Origin: an uncultured Marvinbryantia sp.
Lineage (GTDB): Bacteria > Bacillota > Clostridia > Lachnospirales > Lachnospiraceae
Direction of reading: 5' to 3'
DNA: 64,000 bases
Assembly (NCBI RefSeq): GCF_905201705.1
Contig: NZ_CAJKOX010000008.1
Location: 67,817-131,816, forward strand
The notes beneath the pieces were generated by a model. That model had not been told where the DNA came from, did no database searches, and saw nothing but the letters and a program-made list of their open reading frames with translations. The position numbers and the translations under genes are program-made. How positions within the stretch are numbered: the first letter of the stretch is position 1; each line of letters begins with the position of its first letter. This document shows positions 5,608 through 15,241 of this stretch, piece after piece.

Positions 5608-8321
5608 AAAATATTTTTTCTGTCATCACCTTAAAAACAATGCGCCAGAACCGCACGCGGACGATCGTCACCATTATCGGCGTTATTTTATCGACGGCGA
5701 TGATCACGGCGGTGACGACCTTTGGAATGAGCATTCTCGGATTTCTGCGCGATTATGAAATCGAGCGGAGCGGAAACTGGCACGTCATGGCGCAAAGCGT
5801 TCCCTCGGGAAAGGTGACAGAGCTCACTGGGGATGAGCGTGTGGAGGCTGCCGTGCGCATGGAGGAGCTCGGCTGCATAAAATGGGATAAGGCGATGGAT
5901 AAAGGAAACGCCTGGGGTTATCTCTGTCTGGAGAGTCTTCCGGCAGAACGGCAGGATATTTTACCTGTTACGCTGCGGGAGGGAAGGCTGCCGGAAAATG
6001 AGAACGAAATCATTATCCCGTCGTATCTGGCGGTCAATGAGCCGGCCGGAGAGGAGACAAAGGTCGGCGATGTGCTGGAGGTGGAGGCGGGAGACGTTTA
6101 TATAGACGGTGAGCGCCTTTCTCCGGCAGTCTATGTGGAAAACGAGCTGGCGGGAACGGAAACGCTGGAAAATACCAGGAAGCTGATGCTGACGGTAGTG
6201 GGCGTGTACGATTATGTTTCGTTTGAGACATACTGGAATGCTATCGCCACATTTATGGTGTATTGCGGTCCGGTTTCGCAGCCGTCCGCGTATGCGGATG
6301 TGCTGGTGCGCATGAAGGATGCGCGGGAGGTTTACCGCTTTACAGAGGACATGGAGGGAATCGCAAAGAAGTATTCCTTTAACAGCTCGCTGCTGCAGTG
6401 GGAGGGCGCGGCTGACAACAGTAATTATCAGAGCGTACTGACAGGGCTGGTGGCGATTGTGACCGGACTGATTATGGTCGGAGCAGTTTCACTGATTTAC
6501 AATGCATTTTCCATTTCCCTGCGGGAGCGGACAACGCAGTTCGGACTGCTTTCCTCTATCGGTGCGACAAAAAGACAGCTTCGCCGGTCGCTGCTTTATG
6601 AGGCGTTTTATGTAAGTATTATCGGGATTCCTGTCGGTGTGCTTTCGGGAATCGTGGGAATCGGCATCACGCTGCGGTATGTCAGCTACGGAATTACCGG
6701 GATGATGCACGGCGTACAGCGTCAGATCGCGCTGAGAACGTCGGCACCGGTGCTTGCGCTTACCGTGCTGCTGGCGCTTCTGACAGTGCTTCTGTCTGCC
6801 TGGGTGCCGTCCCGGCGCGTCCGCAAAATCTCTCCGATAGAAGCGATCCGCGCCAGCCGGGATATCAGGGTTTCGCCGCAGAAGATGCCGGCAAAGGGAA
6901 GACTGGCGGGACTGTTCGGGCTCTCTGGTATGCTTGCCGACAAAAATTACCGCAGAGACCGCAAAAAATACCGGAGTACGATTTTCTCACTCACGCTCAG
7001 CATTGTACTGTTTGTCTCGGCAATGAGCGTCAGCGATGCTCTGAAAAGAACCGGCTCCTTTGTTCTGGAGGCGCCGGAGGTGGAGCTGCAGTATGTGGTC
7101 GACAGCTATCCGGAAGGGCAGACGCGGGAGAGCATCCGGACGCTTCTTACAGAGCAGGATGGCGTGCAGAAGGTGATCTGCTATCAGAGCGGCGTCCGGT
7201 ATCTGGGATTTACGCAGAAGGTGCTGGAGGAGCAGGTGGAAATGAAGGATTACAGTACGCCGACGCTGCTTGAAGGAGAGCAGGCGGGAGCGGTTCTGGC
7301 GTATGTTCTCATCCTGCCGGACGATTTGTTTGACGCGGCGCTGCGGGGGCAGGGGCTGGACCCGGCGGATTATCACGGACAGGAAATGCTGACGGCGGCG
7401 GTCTATGACACATACCGGTATTTTAACCCGGAAACAGAGCGCTATGAGCGGTATGAAATGTTTTCAGAGCTTCCGGCGGCATGTGAGATGGGATGGCTGG
7501 AAACGATACAGAAAACGGGAAGCGGTACAGATGATGAGGCCGGTGCAGAGAGGGAAAGCGGCGCGGAAGAGGAAACTGGTGCAGCGGACGAAAGCGGCGG
7601 AGGGGAGGAAGTGCTGGTGCTGAACCGGCAGAATTCTCTGGTGCTGCAGGGCAGGCTGCAGGAGCTGCCGGAAGGAATCGTGGACAGCTATGAGAATTCT
7701 CCACGCGTGTTGGTGCCGGAGAGCGAGGCGCAGCGCTGGAATCTGACGGCGGAGGAATCCGGGGGATTTTCCGAACGTTTTTCAATCATGTGCAGCGATT
7801 ACCGGACTCTGTATGAGAAGCTGGAGGAGGACGGGAAAGAGATGGGGCTGCCGGATGTCAGCGGGCAGACGCTGCTCAATCTGGCGGCGCAGTACGAGCA
7901 GGACAGAAGCTTTCTGATGGCGATGGATATCCTGTCTTTCGGGTTTGTGACGCTGCTGACACTGGTGGCGGCGGCAAACGCCTTCAACACGATCTCCACC
8001 AATCTGCTGCTGCGGAGACGGGAATTTGCGATGCTGCGCTCCATGGGAATGTCCGGGCGCGGGATGCGAAGGATGATGTGCTTTGAGAGTCTGATCTACA
8101 GTTTGCATTCCCTCATTCCGGGCGTGGTGCTGGCGACGGGCGTCAGCTATCTGGTGTATCTGGTGCTCCATGTGGGAGCGGATACGGTATTTCGGATTCC
8201 GTGGACGGCAATCGGGCTTGCTGCAGTGGGAGTATTCCTGATCGTATCGGGAACTATTGCGCTGACGATGCGGACGATACGGAAGGCAAACATCTGCGAG
8301 GAGCTGAAGATGAATGAGTAA
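5604..8321 (+). CDS. FtsX-family ABC permease with large extracellular domain (BceB-like)
   Basis: This 905-residue protein has membrane segments near residues 18-40, then three around 280-400 forming the first FtsX unit, one near 455-475, a large extracellular region from about 475 to 785, and three closing segments (about 785-895). Two FtsX repeats with a big extracytoplasmic domain are typical of permeases in Bce-type detoxification modules. The extracellular domain contains a low-complexity acidic and glycine-rich stretch (about residues 640-670, E, G, A and D only) that is not expected in a compact sensor fold. The substrate cannot be read from sequence. Confidence 0.88.
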   Translation: MKNIFSVITLKTMRQNRTRTIVTIIGVILSTAMITAVTTFGMSILGFLRDYEIERSGNWHVMAQSVPSGKVTELTGDERVEAAVRMEELGCIKWDKAMDKGNAWGYLCLESLPAERQDILPVTLREGRLPENENEIIIPSYLAVNEPAGEETKVGDVLEVEAGDVYIDGERLSPAVYVENELAGTETLENTRKLMLTVVGVYDYVSFETYWNAIATFMVYCGPVSQPSAYADVLVRMKDAREVYRFTEDMEGIAKKYSFNSSLLQWEGAADNSNYQSVLTGLVAIVTGLIMVGAVSLIYNAFSISLRERTTQFGLLSSIGATKRQLRRSLLYEAFYVSIIGIPVGVLSGIVGIGITLRYVSYGITGMMHGVQRQIALRTSAPVLALTVLLALLTVLLSAWVPSRRVRKISPIEAIRASRDIRVSPQKMPAKGRLAGLFGLSGMLADKNYRRDRKKYRSTIFSLTLSIVLFVSAMSVSDALKRTGSFVLEAPEVELQYVVDSYPEGQTRESIRTLLTEQDGVQKVICYQSGVRYLGFTQKVLEEQVEMKDYSTPTLLEGEQAGAVLAYVLILPDDLFDAALRGQGLDPADYHGQEMLTAAVYDTYRYFNPETERYERYEMFSELPAACEMGWLETIQKTGSGTDDEAGAERESGAEEETGAADESGGGEEVLVLNRQNSLVLQGRLQELPEGIVDSYENSPRVLVPESEAQRWNLTAEESGGFSERFSIMCSDYRTLYEKLEEDGKEMGLPDVSGQTLLNLAAQYEQDRSFLMAMDILSFGFVTLLTLVAAANAFNTISTNLLLRRREFAMLRSMGMSGRGMRRMMCFESLIYSLHSLIPGVVLATGVSYLVYLVLHVGADTVFRIPWTAIGLAAVGVFLIVSGTIALTMRTIRKANICEELKMNE

Positions 8322-8340
8322 GGCGCTGGATGGAAAAACG

Positions 8341-8366
8341 GTACTGTTTACTCCATTCACAGCAAC
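8341..8366. repeat. Copy 1 of a dispersed palindromic repeat
   Basis: GTACTGTTTACTCC followed by ATTCACAGCAAC is the inverted-orientation form of the 27-bp palindrome seen at 32455 and 36681, with a few mismatches. A second half-like piece, GTGAACAGTA, lies near 8399. Confidence 0.5.
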
Positions 8367-8501
8367 CTTCGCGTCGCAGCAGGTGTCTGAGGCTGGCGTG
8401 AACAGTAGGAAAAATAGCAGTGTCATGATATGAGCGGCGGCAAACTGTATGCGATTTGCAAGATTTTTGATAAGATAGCAGAAGAAAAAGAAAATACTGC
8501 A

Positions 8502-8510
8502 TGATATAAT
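8502..8510 (+). promoter_or_regulatory. Extended -10 promoter element before the GH78 gene
   Basis: TGATATAAT gives an extended -10 (TATAAT at 8505-8510). No good -35 is visible 17 bp upstream, so an activator may be needed. Confidence 0.4.
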
Positions 8511-8544
8511 AAGGGAAACGTAAAACGGGCAGGGGGACAAGACG

Positions 8545-10662
8545 ATGAAAACATTTGCTCCCGTCTGGTATACGATTCCCTTATTTTTGCAGTCACATCC
8601 GGTTTCGGTTTTTCATAAGGAACAGGAGGAACCAAAGGAAACCGCTATGGGGGTAAAAAATCTCCATGTGCTTGCCAGAGCGGAATACACTGCGAAAAAA
8701 GGAACGCGTGCCAGACTGCGGATATCTGCGGATGACTACTATAAATTATATATCAACGGCAAATTTGCTGCCCAGGGACCGGCGCCCGGATACCCGGAGC
8801 ATTCCTACTATAATGAGCTGGATATCACAGAGTATCTGAAAGAAGGCAAGAATGTCCTTGCCGTGCATCTTTACTACCAGGGGCTGATCAACCGGGTGTG
8901 GAACAGCGGGGACAACCGTTTCGGCGTCGGCGCCAGGATCGGCAGCTATTCGTCGGATGAGGAGACGGAGAGCTGGGAAGAACCCTGCTGGCGATACTGC
9001 ATCACGGAGGCATACAGCGGCGGCGTGATTGGTTATGACACGCAGTTTCTGGAAAATTTTGACGGAAGACTGTGGGAGGACGACTGGAACCAAAAGGAGT
9101 TTGACGATTCCTCCTGGGAAAAGATGGTTCCGGCTCCGTGGGCGGACTATCACTTTGAGGAAGAACCGGCTGTGCTTCTGGAGGTTTCCCGCTGTGATCC
9201 GGAGACGGTAATCCGCAGAGAGGACGGGAGCTGGTTTATCGACATGGGAAGCGAGATCGCAGGCAGCCTTTGCATGACCGCTCTTGGAGCGGAGGGCGCA
9301 TCGGTTATCGTCCGCTGCGGCGAGGAGCTTACCGGGGAAGGAAATGTGCGCTATGAGATGCGCTGCAACTGCACCTATGAGGAAACGTGGACGTTCGGCG
9401 AGGGGGTTCACACGCTGGAGCCGTATGACTACAAGGCGTTCCGGTACGCCGAGCTGCTGCCGCAGAACGGAGCCAGGATACAGAAGGTATATGCAGCCCT
9501 GCGGCACTACCCGTTTGACGAAAGTCTGTCGGATTTTCAGTGTGGGGACAAGCGTCTGGAGCGGATTTTTGCATTGTGCAAAAACACGATCAGGCATGGC
9601 GTGCAGGAGGGCTTTCTCGATTGCCCGTCGCGGGAGAAGGGACAGTATCTCGGCGACGCGATCGTGTCCGCCCATGCTCATGCATGGCTGAGCGGAAGCA
9701 CGGCGCTGCTGCGGAAATGCATCCGGCAGTTTGTATGGACGGATGTGATCTGTCCGGGGCTGATGGGTGTGGCGCCCGGCTCCATGATGCAGGAGATTTC
9801 GGAATTTTCGCTTTTGTGGCCGGAGCTTCTGCTGACAGATTATCGTTTTACGGGTGACCGGGAATTTTTGCGGGAATGCTATCCGGCAGTGAAGGCGATG
9901 CTGCGGCATTTTTCGCAGTATGCACGGGCGGACGGGCTTTTAGAACAGGTGGCGGATAAATGGAATATGGTGGACTGGCCGGAAAACCTGCGTGACGACT
10001 ATGATTTCTGCCTGAGCAGACCGGTGGTGGCTCCCGGCTGTCACAATGTGATCAACGCGCTATATATTGGCTCGGTGAAAATGCTCTGTGAGATAGAAGA
10101 AATTCTGGGATATGCGCCCTCTGCCGACTGGAGGTCCCTGAAGGAGGCTTATGTCGAAGCTTTTTACCGCAGGGATAAACGGCTTTTTGCAGACAGCGAA
10201 ACCAGCAGCCACTGTGCGATGCACTCGAATGTCTACGCGCTGTATTTTGGCCTGGAACCGGAAGGAGCGGCGGAGCATATCTGTGATTTTCTGGTGCAGA
10301 AGGGCTTTGCCTGCGGCGTGTGGACAAGCTATTTTGTGCTGAGGGCGCTTGCGGGAAGAGGGCGCTATGAGGAGGTATACCATCTGCTGGTGAACGAATC
10401 GGAGCACGGCTGGATGAACATGCTCCGGGAGGGCGCGACCACCTGCTTTGAGGCATGGGGGAAGGAGCAGAAGTGGAACACCAGTCTCTGTCATCCGTGG
10501 GCGTGCGCGCCGCTGATCGTGGTGATCGAGGAGCTGGCGGGAATCACGCTCCGCCCGGAGAGCGAAGCCGGGTATGAGGTGAAGAGTCATTTCCCGAAGG
10601 AAGCCGGGAAATTCTATTTAAAGGTACCGTTTCGCGGAAGCATTATCCGCCAGCGCGGTTAG
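8545..10662 (+). CDS. Alpha-L-rhamnosidase-like glycoside hydrolase (GH78)
   Basis: This 705-residue protein opens with beta-sandwich modules typical of GH78 (YKLYINGKFAAQGPAP; Y-N-E-L-DITEYL), then an (alpha/alpha)6 barrel containing the family hallmark DCPSREKGQYLGDA near residue 355 and an HPWACAPL motif near 650. No signal peptide is present, so it should act in the cytoplasm on imported oligosaccharides, removing terminal alpha-L-rhamnose. Its length is shorter than many secreted GH78 enzymes. The neighbouring CUT1 importer, DUF2264 protein and beta-glucuronidase suggest the substrate carries rhamnose next to glucuronic acid. The exact linkage is inferred, not shown. Confidence 0.85.
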   Translation: MKTFAPVWYTIPLFLQSHPVSVFHKEQEEPKETAMGVKNLHVLARAEYTAKKGTRARLRISADDYYKLYINGKFAAQGPAPGYPEHSYYNELDITEYLKEGKNVLAVHLYYQGLINRVWNSGDNRFGVGARIGSYSSDEETESWEEPCWRYCITEAYSGGVIGYDTQFLENFDGRLWEDDWNQKEFDDSSWEKMVPAPWADYHFEEEPAVLLEVSRCDPETVIRREDGSWFIDMGSEIAGSLCMTALGAEGASVIVRCGEELTGEGNVRYEMRCNCTYEETWTFGEGVHTLEPYDYKAFRYAELLPQNGARIQKVYAALRHYPFDESLSDFQCGDKRLERIFALCKNTIRHGVQEGFLDCPSREKGQYLGDAIVSAHAHAWLSGSTALLRKCIRQFVWTDVICPGLMGVAPGSMMQEISEFSLLWPELLLTDYRFTGDREFLRECYPAVKAMLRHFSQYARADGLLEQVADKWNMVDWPENLRDDYDFCLSRPVVAPGCHNVINALYIGSVKMLCEIEEILGYAPSADWRSLKEAYVEAFYRRDKRLFADSETSSHCAMHSNVYALYFGLEPEGAAEHICDFLVQKGFACGVWTSYFVLRALAGRGRYEEVYHLLVNESEHGWMNMLREGATTCFEAWGKEQKWNTSLCHPWACAPLIVVIEELAGITLRPESEAGYEVKSHFPKEAGKFYLKVPFRGSIIRQRG

Positions 10663-10702
10663 GAAGAGGAAAGCTTGCATTTATAGAAAGGGGAAGAGAA
10701 CG

Positions 10703-11488
10703 ATGGAATTATGTCTGAAGGTGTATGATGAGGAAGGAAAGCTGGTTGCCGTCCGTCACGGAGAGGACGAGGTGAGTCTGATGTGCAGCCGGGAATATCA
10801 GCCGGGCGACCGGTTTGGATTGGAAATTTCTGAAAAAAATGTATGGGTATGGCTGCAGTGGGATGATGCGCTTGGAAAATCGCTCGTGTATCTGACCGGG
10901 ACCGCGGAGTATACGATTCCTTTCGGAGAAAAGCGGATCAACCTTTCGCCGAAGGCATTCAGCGGCAAAAAACACCTGCTCTATGCGAGATGCGCGAAGG
11001 AATATGAGAGAAAGGCATACCGCAATCTGGCACTGAATGTAAACGATCAGCATCAGAATCACACCTGCTATCCGCACGCCGCGGCGAATGTGGAGACGAG
11101 AGGGGAATCTGTTTTTGCCGCTCAGAATGCGATCGACGGTGTGGTGATCAACGACAGCCATGGAGAGTGGCCGTACCAGTCCTGGGGGATCAACCGCCGC
11201 GAGGACGCTGCGCTGAAGCTGGAGTTCGGGCGCACCGTGGAGACGGACCGCATCGTGCTTTACACCAGGGCGGATTTTCCGCACGATAACTGGTGGACAG
11301 AGGCGACGATAAACTTTTCGGACGGAAGCAGCCTGCTGTTTCCGATGGAAAAGAGCAGCGCGCCGCATGAGATGAGCTTTGAGAAAAAGCAGATCGAGTG
11401 GCTGGAGCTTTGCGCTTTGAAAAAATCCCCGGAGGAATCACCGTTTCCGGCGCTGACACAGATAGAGGTGTACGGGACGGATCTGTAA
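10703..11488 (+). CDS. Uncharacterised protein with a discoidin-like carbohydrate-binding half
   Basis: This 261-residue protein has no signal peptide. The first 120 residues are beta-rich and unrecognised. Residues about 125-260 (AAANVETRGESVFAAQNAIDG, later W-P-Y-Q-S-W-G, IVLYTRADFPHDNWW, IEVYGTDL) follow the pattern of F5/8-type C (galactose-binding-like) folds that bind sugars. It starts 40 bp after the GH78 gene with GAAAGGGGA upstream, so the two are probably co-transcribed. A cytoplasmic carbohydrate-binding protein next to an intracellular hydrolase is unusual. A function cannot be given. Confidence 0.7.
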   Translation: MELCLKVYDEEGKLVAVRHGEDEVSLMCSREYQPGDRFGLEISEKNVWVWLQWDDALGKSLVYLTGTAEYTIPFGEKRINLSPKAFSGKKHLLYARCAKEYERKAYRNLALNVNDQHQNHTCYPHAAANVETRGESVFAAQNAIDGVVINDSHGEWPYQSWGINRREDAALKLEFGRTVETDRIVLYTRADFPHDNWWTEATINFSDGSSLLFPMEKSSAPHEMSFEKKQIEWLELCALKKSPEESPFPALTQIEVYGTDL

Positions 11489-11523
11489 AGGAATTTCGAA
11501 AAGCCGGGTTTCGGGAGAACAAA

Positions 11524-11560
11524 ACCCCTGCCAAAACACATCCCTGGCAGGGGTCCTTTT
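11524..11560. terminator. Bidirectional intrinsic terminator between convergent genes
   Basis: ACCCCTGCCA (11524-11533) and TGGCAGGGGT (11545-11554) form a perfect 10-bp stem, with T-rich runs on both sides (CCTTTTCT on the plus strand, TTTTG on the minus strand). It serves the 10703 gene and the minus-strand yesN-like gene. Confidence 0.85.
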
Positions 11561-13153
11561 CTACTGCTTTAAAAATTCACTGGGCGAGACGCCCGCAACT
11601 TTCTTAAAAACTCTGCTGAAATAAAAAGCGTTTTCAAAGCCAAGCCGGTCGGCGATTTCATAGATTTTCAGATCACCCTGCTTTAAGAGCTTCTTTGCCT
11701 CCTCGATTTTTCTCTGGGCGATGTATTCGTTGAATCCAATTTCCGTGTGCTTTTTAAAAAGCTGGCTCAGATAATTTGAGCTGATGCTGAAAACGGCGGC
11801 CGTGTTCTGCAGCGTCAATCGCTGATTCAGGTTGCAGTCGATATAGTTCTTGACATTTTCCACGAGCGCGTTGTTGGGGCGCTTTGCCTGTTCCTCCAGA
11901 GCCTTTAAAAGACCGTTTTCCAGACGGGAAAGCCAGGAGAGGATCTGGGCGACGCTGGAGAAGCGGTAAAGTGTCTGATAGCCCTCGGCATCGTCGCGGA
12001 AAATGTCATTTACAATGGAAACGCCGTCCTCCAGCAGATTGATGGTCAGGTAGAGGATGCTGCTGGCGGCGTCCAGCGCCTGGGCGGTGGAAACGTGGTT
12101 CTGGGAGAGCAGCTCCCGGATATTGTCCAGGATTTCCCGCAGCGCCTCCCCGTTCGATTCCTCGAACGCCTTGCGGATATCCTCGCGGAACAAAGAGAGG
12201 CTGAACACGTTGTGCTCCTTTCCCTGCGCGAGCTGTTCTCCGGCAAACACGATCGGATGGGCGGCGTCCGCGGTCGGAATAAACTGCTTGGCGTCCTGGT
12301 AGGAAACCGGGATTTCCAGAGGGGAGGCAACCATCGCGCCGATGCTGCAGAGCAGCGAGACGGAATAATAGTTGTGCAGCATCGCAAGCGTCTGAGAGAG
12401 CGCCCTTTCAAGCTGCTCTGCGGGGTTTTCCGTCCAGCCCTCCGGGATGAAAAACACGGCGGCGAAATACTGGACATCCAGTGAGATTACCTGGCAGCGG
12501 AGAAATTTGGAGATCATTTCCTGGAACATTTCCAGCGTACTCTGGTTCAGAAGAAATTTTTCGTCCCTTGTCAGAAGCTTTTCTTTGTTGTCGGTCAGAC
12601 GGATATATGCAGCCATGTATCCCGGCGTGTCAAAGACGAGCTGAAATTCCCGGCACTGGCGCTCAAACTGCTCCGGTCCCTCAAACAGCCCGTTTAAGAG
12701 ACGGATAAAGAAACGGTCGCGGTAGTACCGGAGATCCAGAAGCGGCGGATTTTCCGTGAGGGAAAGCTTGCGGAATTCCAGAACAGCGCGCTCAGCCTTT
12801 TTAAGAGCCGCATCAAGCGTCTCTTTCGTAAGCTCCATCTTGATCAGATAATCGACCGCCTGCAGGCTCAGCGCTTCCCGGGCAAACTGAAAATCCTCGT
12901 AGCCGGTCAGAATGATGAATACCGGGATGCGTCCAAGCTCCTGCAGACATTTTTTCGCGAGCTCCAGACCGCTCATGACCGGCATCTTGATGTCGGAGAT
13001 GACAATATCCGGCTTCTGCGCCAGGATCATCTGGTAAGCCTGTTCCCCGTTTGAGGCGGAGCCGCAGAGCTGGACATCCAGTGCGGAATCTGCGAGCATG
13101 GATTTCAATCCGATCTGGATCAGCGGCTCGTCGTCGGCAATGAATACTTTCAT
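11561..13153 (-). CDS. AraC-type response regulator (YesN-like)
   Basis: This 530-residue protein has a receiver domain (D54 in IVISDIKMPVMSG), a long middle region of about 290 residues, and a C-terminal pair of AraC helix-turn-helix motifs (residues about 430-528, NYLSQLFKKHTEIGFNEYI and ADRLGFENAFYFSRVFKK). Such regulators, paired with YesM kinases, switch on nearby carbohydrate transporter operons in Firmicutes. The gene overlaps the kinase gene by 4 bp (ATGA on the minus strand) and the pair is divergent from the CUT1 transporter it most likely controls. Confidence 0.92.
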   Translation of the reverse strand: MKVFIADDEPLIQIGLKSMLADSALDVQLCGSASNGEQAYQMILAQKPDIVISDIKMPVMSGLELAKKCLQELGRIPVFIILTGYEDFQFAREALSLQAVDYLIKMELTKETLDAALKKAERAVLEFRKLSLTENPPLLDLRYYRDRFFIRLLNGLFEGPEQFERQCREFQLVFDTPGYMAAYIRLTDNKEKLLTRDEKFLLNQSTLEMFQEMISKFLRCQVISLDVQYFAAVFFIPEGWTENPAEQLERALSQTLAMLHNYYSVSLLCSIGAMVASPLEIPVSYQDAKQFIPTADAAHPIVFAGEQLAQGKEHNVFSLSLFREDIRKAFEESNGEALREILDNIRELLSQNHVSTAQALDAASSILYLTINLLEDGVSIVNDIFRDDAEGYQTLYRFSSVAQILSWLSRLENGLLKALEEQAKRPNNALVENVKNYIDCNLNQRLTLQNTAAVFSISSNYLSQLFKKHTEIGFNEYIAQRKIEEAKKLLKQGDLKIYEIADRLGFENAFYFSRVFKKVAGVSPSEFLKQ

Positions 13154-14970
13154 GATGGTTGTTCCTCCTCTTTCAGAACTTTGAAAGGAATCTGTATGGT
13201 GACGGTGGTGTACTGCCCGGGCTCGCTTTCGATATGAAGTCCGTAGCGCTCCCCGTAGGTGTACTGGAGGTAACGGTGGACGTTGCTGACACCAACGTTG
13301 CGGAAAAAGGAACCGCGGTCGGGAACATCCTCGGTGAGCAGATGCCCGATCTTGTCGGCGCTGATACCCACGCCGTTGTCGGTTACGTCAATGCATACCG
13401 TATCCGCCTGCGCCTGATACAGCTTTATTTTGATAGCGCCGGGATGCCCGGTCGGCTCGATGCCGTGGAAAATAGAATTTTCCACGATCGGCTGCAGGCT
13501 GAACCGGGGAATCTCGTTGCACAAAAGAGCTTCGTTTGCAACGTCGTATTCCAGGGAGATCATACCGCCATAGCGGTATTTCTGGATGGTAAAGTAGTCT
13601 CCGAGAAGATCAAATTCCTGCCGGATCGTCACAAAAAGACTGGCGCTTTTTGAGATATTCTTAAACAGCCGGGAGAGCGCGAGCGTCATTTCTGCGATGC
13701 CGTCCGCCTTCTGCACCGTTGCCATCCATTTGATGGAATTCAACGTGTTGTACAGAAAATGCGGGTTGATCTGGCTCTGGAGAAGCTGGTATTCGTAGTC
13801 TCTTTTTTCATTCTCCGCCGTCAGACGGTTGTCGATCAGTGTCTGGATATCCTGGGAGAGCTGATTGATGTCTCTTCCCATATCGCCAAGCTCATTGTCC
13901 CACAAAATGGTGTCGTCGCGGGAAAAATCACCGCCTGCGATTAGTCCGATGCGGTTGCGCAGCCGGGTGACGGGCTGGGTAAACAGCCGGGAGAGCATTC
14001 CGGTGATGATCAGTCCGATCAGCAGGACGACGCCGAAGATTAAAAGTCCAAGCAGAAGATAGCGGGAAAGCTGCTGGCGCAGATTTCCGGGTGAAACTGT
14101 CTGGATAACCGCGCAGCTTCCAAAGGATAGCGGGCGGGAAACAGCGAGCTGTTTTCCGTCTGCATTTTTCAGATAGGAAACCTTTGTATCCCACTGGATG
14201 TGATAGTTTTCGGAAAACGCCTCAAACTCCGGCGCCGCTTCGAGGGATGTGAGGTCAGAGCCATCCAGCCGGTAGTAGGCGTCACCGATCTTCAGAAATA
14301 ATCGGTTGGCGTCGTCGAGCGTATAATTGCTCATCTCATGGACAAACAGCTCCTGCGAGACGGACAGATAGACAAAACCGGCGATCCGGCTGCTATAGGG
14401 GTGCTGGATCGGGCGGATGATGGGGATGACCAGCGCCGGGTAGTGCGCGAAATCCTCCACGACAATCTGAAAACGGTAGCTGTCGAGATTTGCCGTCTCC
14501 ATATATTCCTCATAATAAGGAAGGTTCTGGATCAGTTCCGGGATATTTTTGTCCACCGAATAATCGGCGTTAATGATCTGAAGGTAATCCTGCCGGTCAA
14601 AGGGGCAGATGACGAGCCGGTGGATGTATTCGCGGGACGGATTTGATGAAAAGGTGGTATTCAGCATATCCGTAGCCGTGGAGGTCACTCTGTTATAGCG
14701 CTCCGATTCTCTGGAGGTGAGAAAGAATTGGGAAATCTGGTCGTTTGTGCCGCACCAACGGAGCAGATCGGAGAAATCATCCAGGTGATTGTTAATGTTT
14801 TCCGCAAGCAGCTCCAGCGAGGTCTCGGTGGACTGGATCACGGTTTTTTGAAGGTCTCTGTAAAATAAAAGGTAGCTGACGGAGGAAATACCGATTCCGA
14901 GAATCAGAACCAGCGTAAGAATCACCAGAAACAGACTGCCGCGGATTGTCTTAAAAAATGGTCGCTTCAT
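13150..14970 (-). CDS. Sensor histidine kinase (YesM-like)
   Basis: This 606-residue kinase has membrane helices at about 10-33 and 300-325 flanking a roughly 265-residue extracellular sensor, a HAMP linker, the His_kinase motif LLQSQINPHFLYNTLNSI and an HATPase domain (IVENSIFHGIE; DNGVGIS). The start at 14970 (MKRPFF) follows CAGGAGT on the minus strand; an in-frame start 16 codons earlier lacks a ribosome binding site. It probably senses an extracellular sugar, either directly or through the solute-binding protein encoded divergently, and phosphorylates the YesN-like regulator. A TATACT on the minus strand near 15023-15028 is a candidate -10. Confidence 0.9.
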   Translation of the reverse strand: MKRPFFKTIRGSLFLVILTLVLILGIGISSVSYLLFYRDLQKTVIQSTETSLELLAENINNHLDDFSDLLRWCGTNDQISQFFLTSRESERYNRVTSTATDMLNTTFSSNPSREYIHRLVICPFDRQDYLQIINADYSVDKNIPELIQNLPYYEEYMETANLDSYRFQIVVEDFAHYPALVIPIIRPIQHPYSSRIAGFVYLSVSQELFVHEMSNYTLDDANRLFLKIGDAYYRLDGSDLTSLEAAPEFEAFSENYHIQWDTKVSYLKNADGKQLAVSRPLSFGSCAVIQTVSPGNLRQQLSRYLLLGLLIFGVVLLIGLIITGMLSRLFTQPVTRLRNRIGLIAGGDFSRDDTILWDNELGDMGRDINQLSQDIQTLIDNRLTAENEKRDYEYQLLQSQINPHFLYNTLNSIKWMATVQKADGIAEMTLALSRLFKNISKSASLFVTIRQEFDLLGDYFTIQKYRYGGMISLEYDVANEALLCNEIPRFSLQPIVENSIFHGIEPTGHPGAIKIKLYQAQADTVCIDVTDNGVGISADKIGHLLTEDVPDRGSFFRNVGVSNVHRYLQYTYGERYGLHIESEPGQYTTVTIQIPFKVLKEEEQPS

Positions 14971-15161
14971 ATAAGAAATACTCCTGAAATTTGTATCGTA
15001 GCTGTGAAGGGACAACAAATACAGTATAACATAGAAAATTTTTATTTACTATATAAAAAATAAAGAGCTTTTTTCCCAAAAAAAGAGAAAAATGGAAGGG
15101 TCTGAAATTGGAGAGTATACAAAAAACCAAAAAAATGAGAGGTTTATCATAAGAAATGCTA

Positions 15162-15190
15162 TGGAAAGAAAGGCTTTTGGCAGGTATAAT
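15162..15190 (+). promoter_or_regulatory. Promoter of the CUT1 transporter operon
   Basis: TGGAAA (15162-15167) and a perfect TATAAT (15185-15190) are 17 bp apart. The AT-rich intergenic region (15030-15160) separates it from the divergent kinase gene and is the likely place for regulator binding. The weak -35 fits activation by the YesN-like protein. Confidence 0.55.
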
Positions 15191-15241
15191 TTGGTCATAA
15201 GCTACAGAAAAGCAAAACACAAAACAAGGAGGATATGAAAC

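Noticed and set aside
13159..13653. 164-codon plus-strand frame opposite the YesM-like kinase
   Set aside because: The minus-strand frame has an uninterrupted kinase domain with correct motifs; the plus-strand frame has none.
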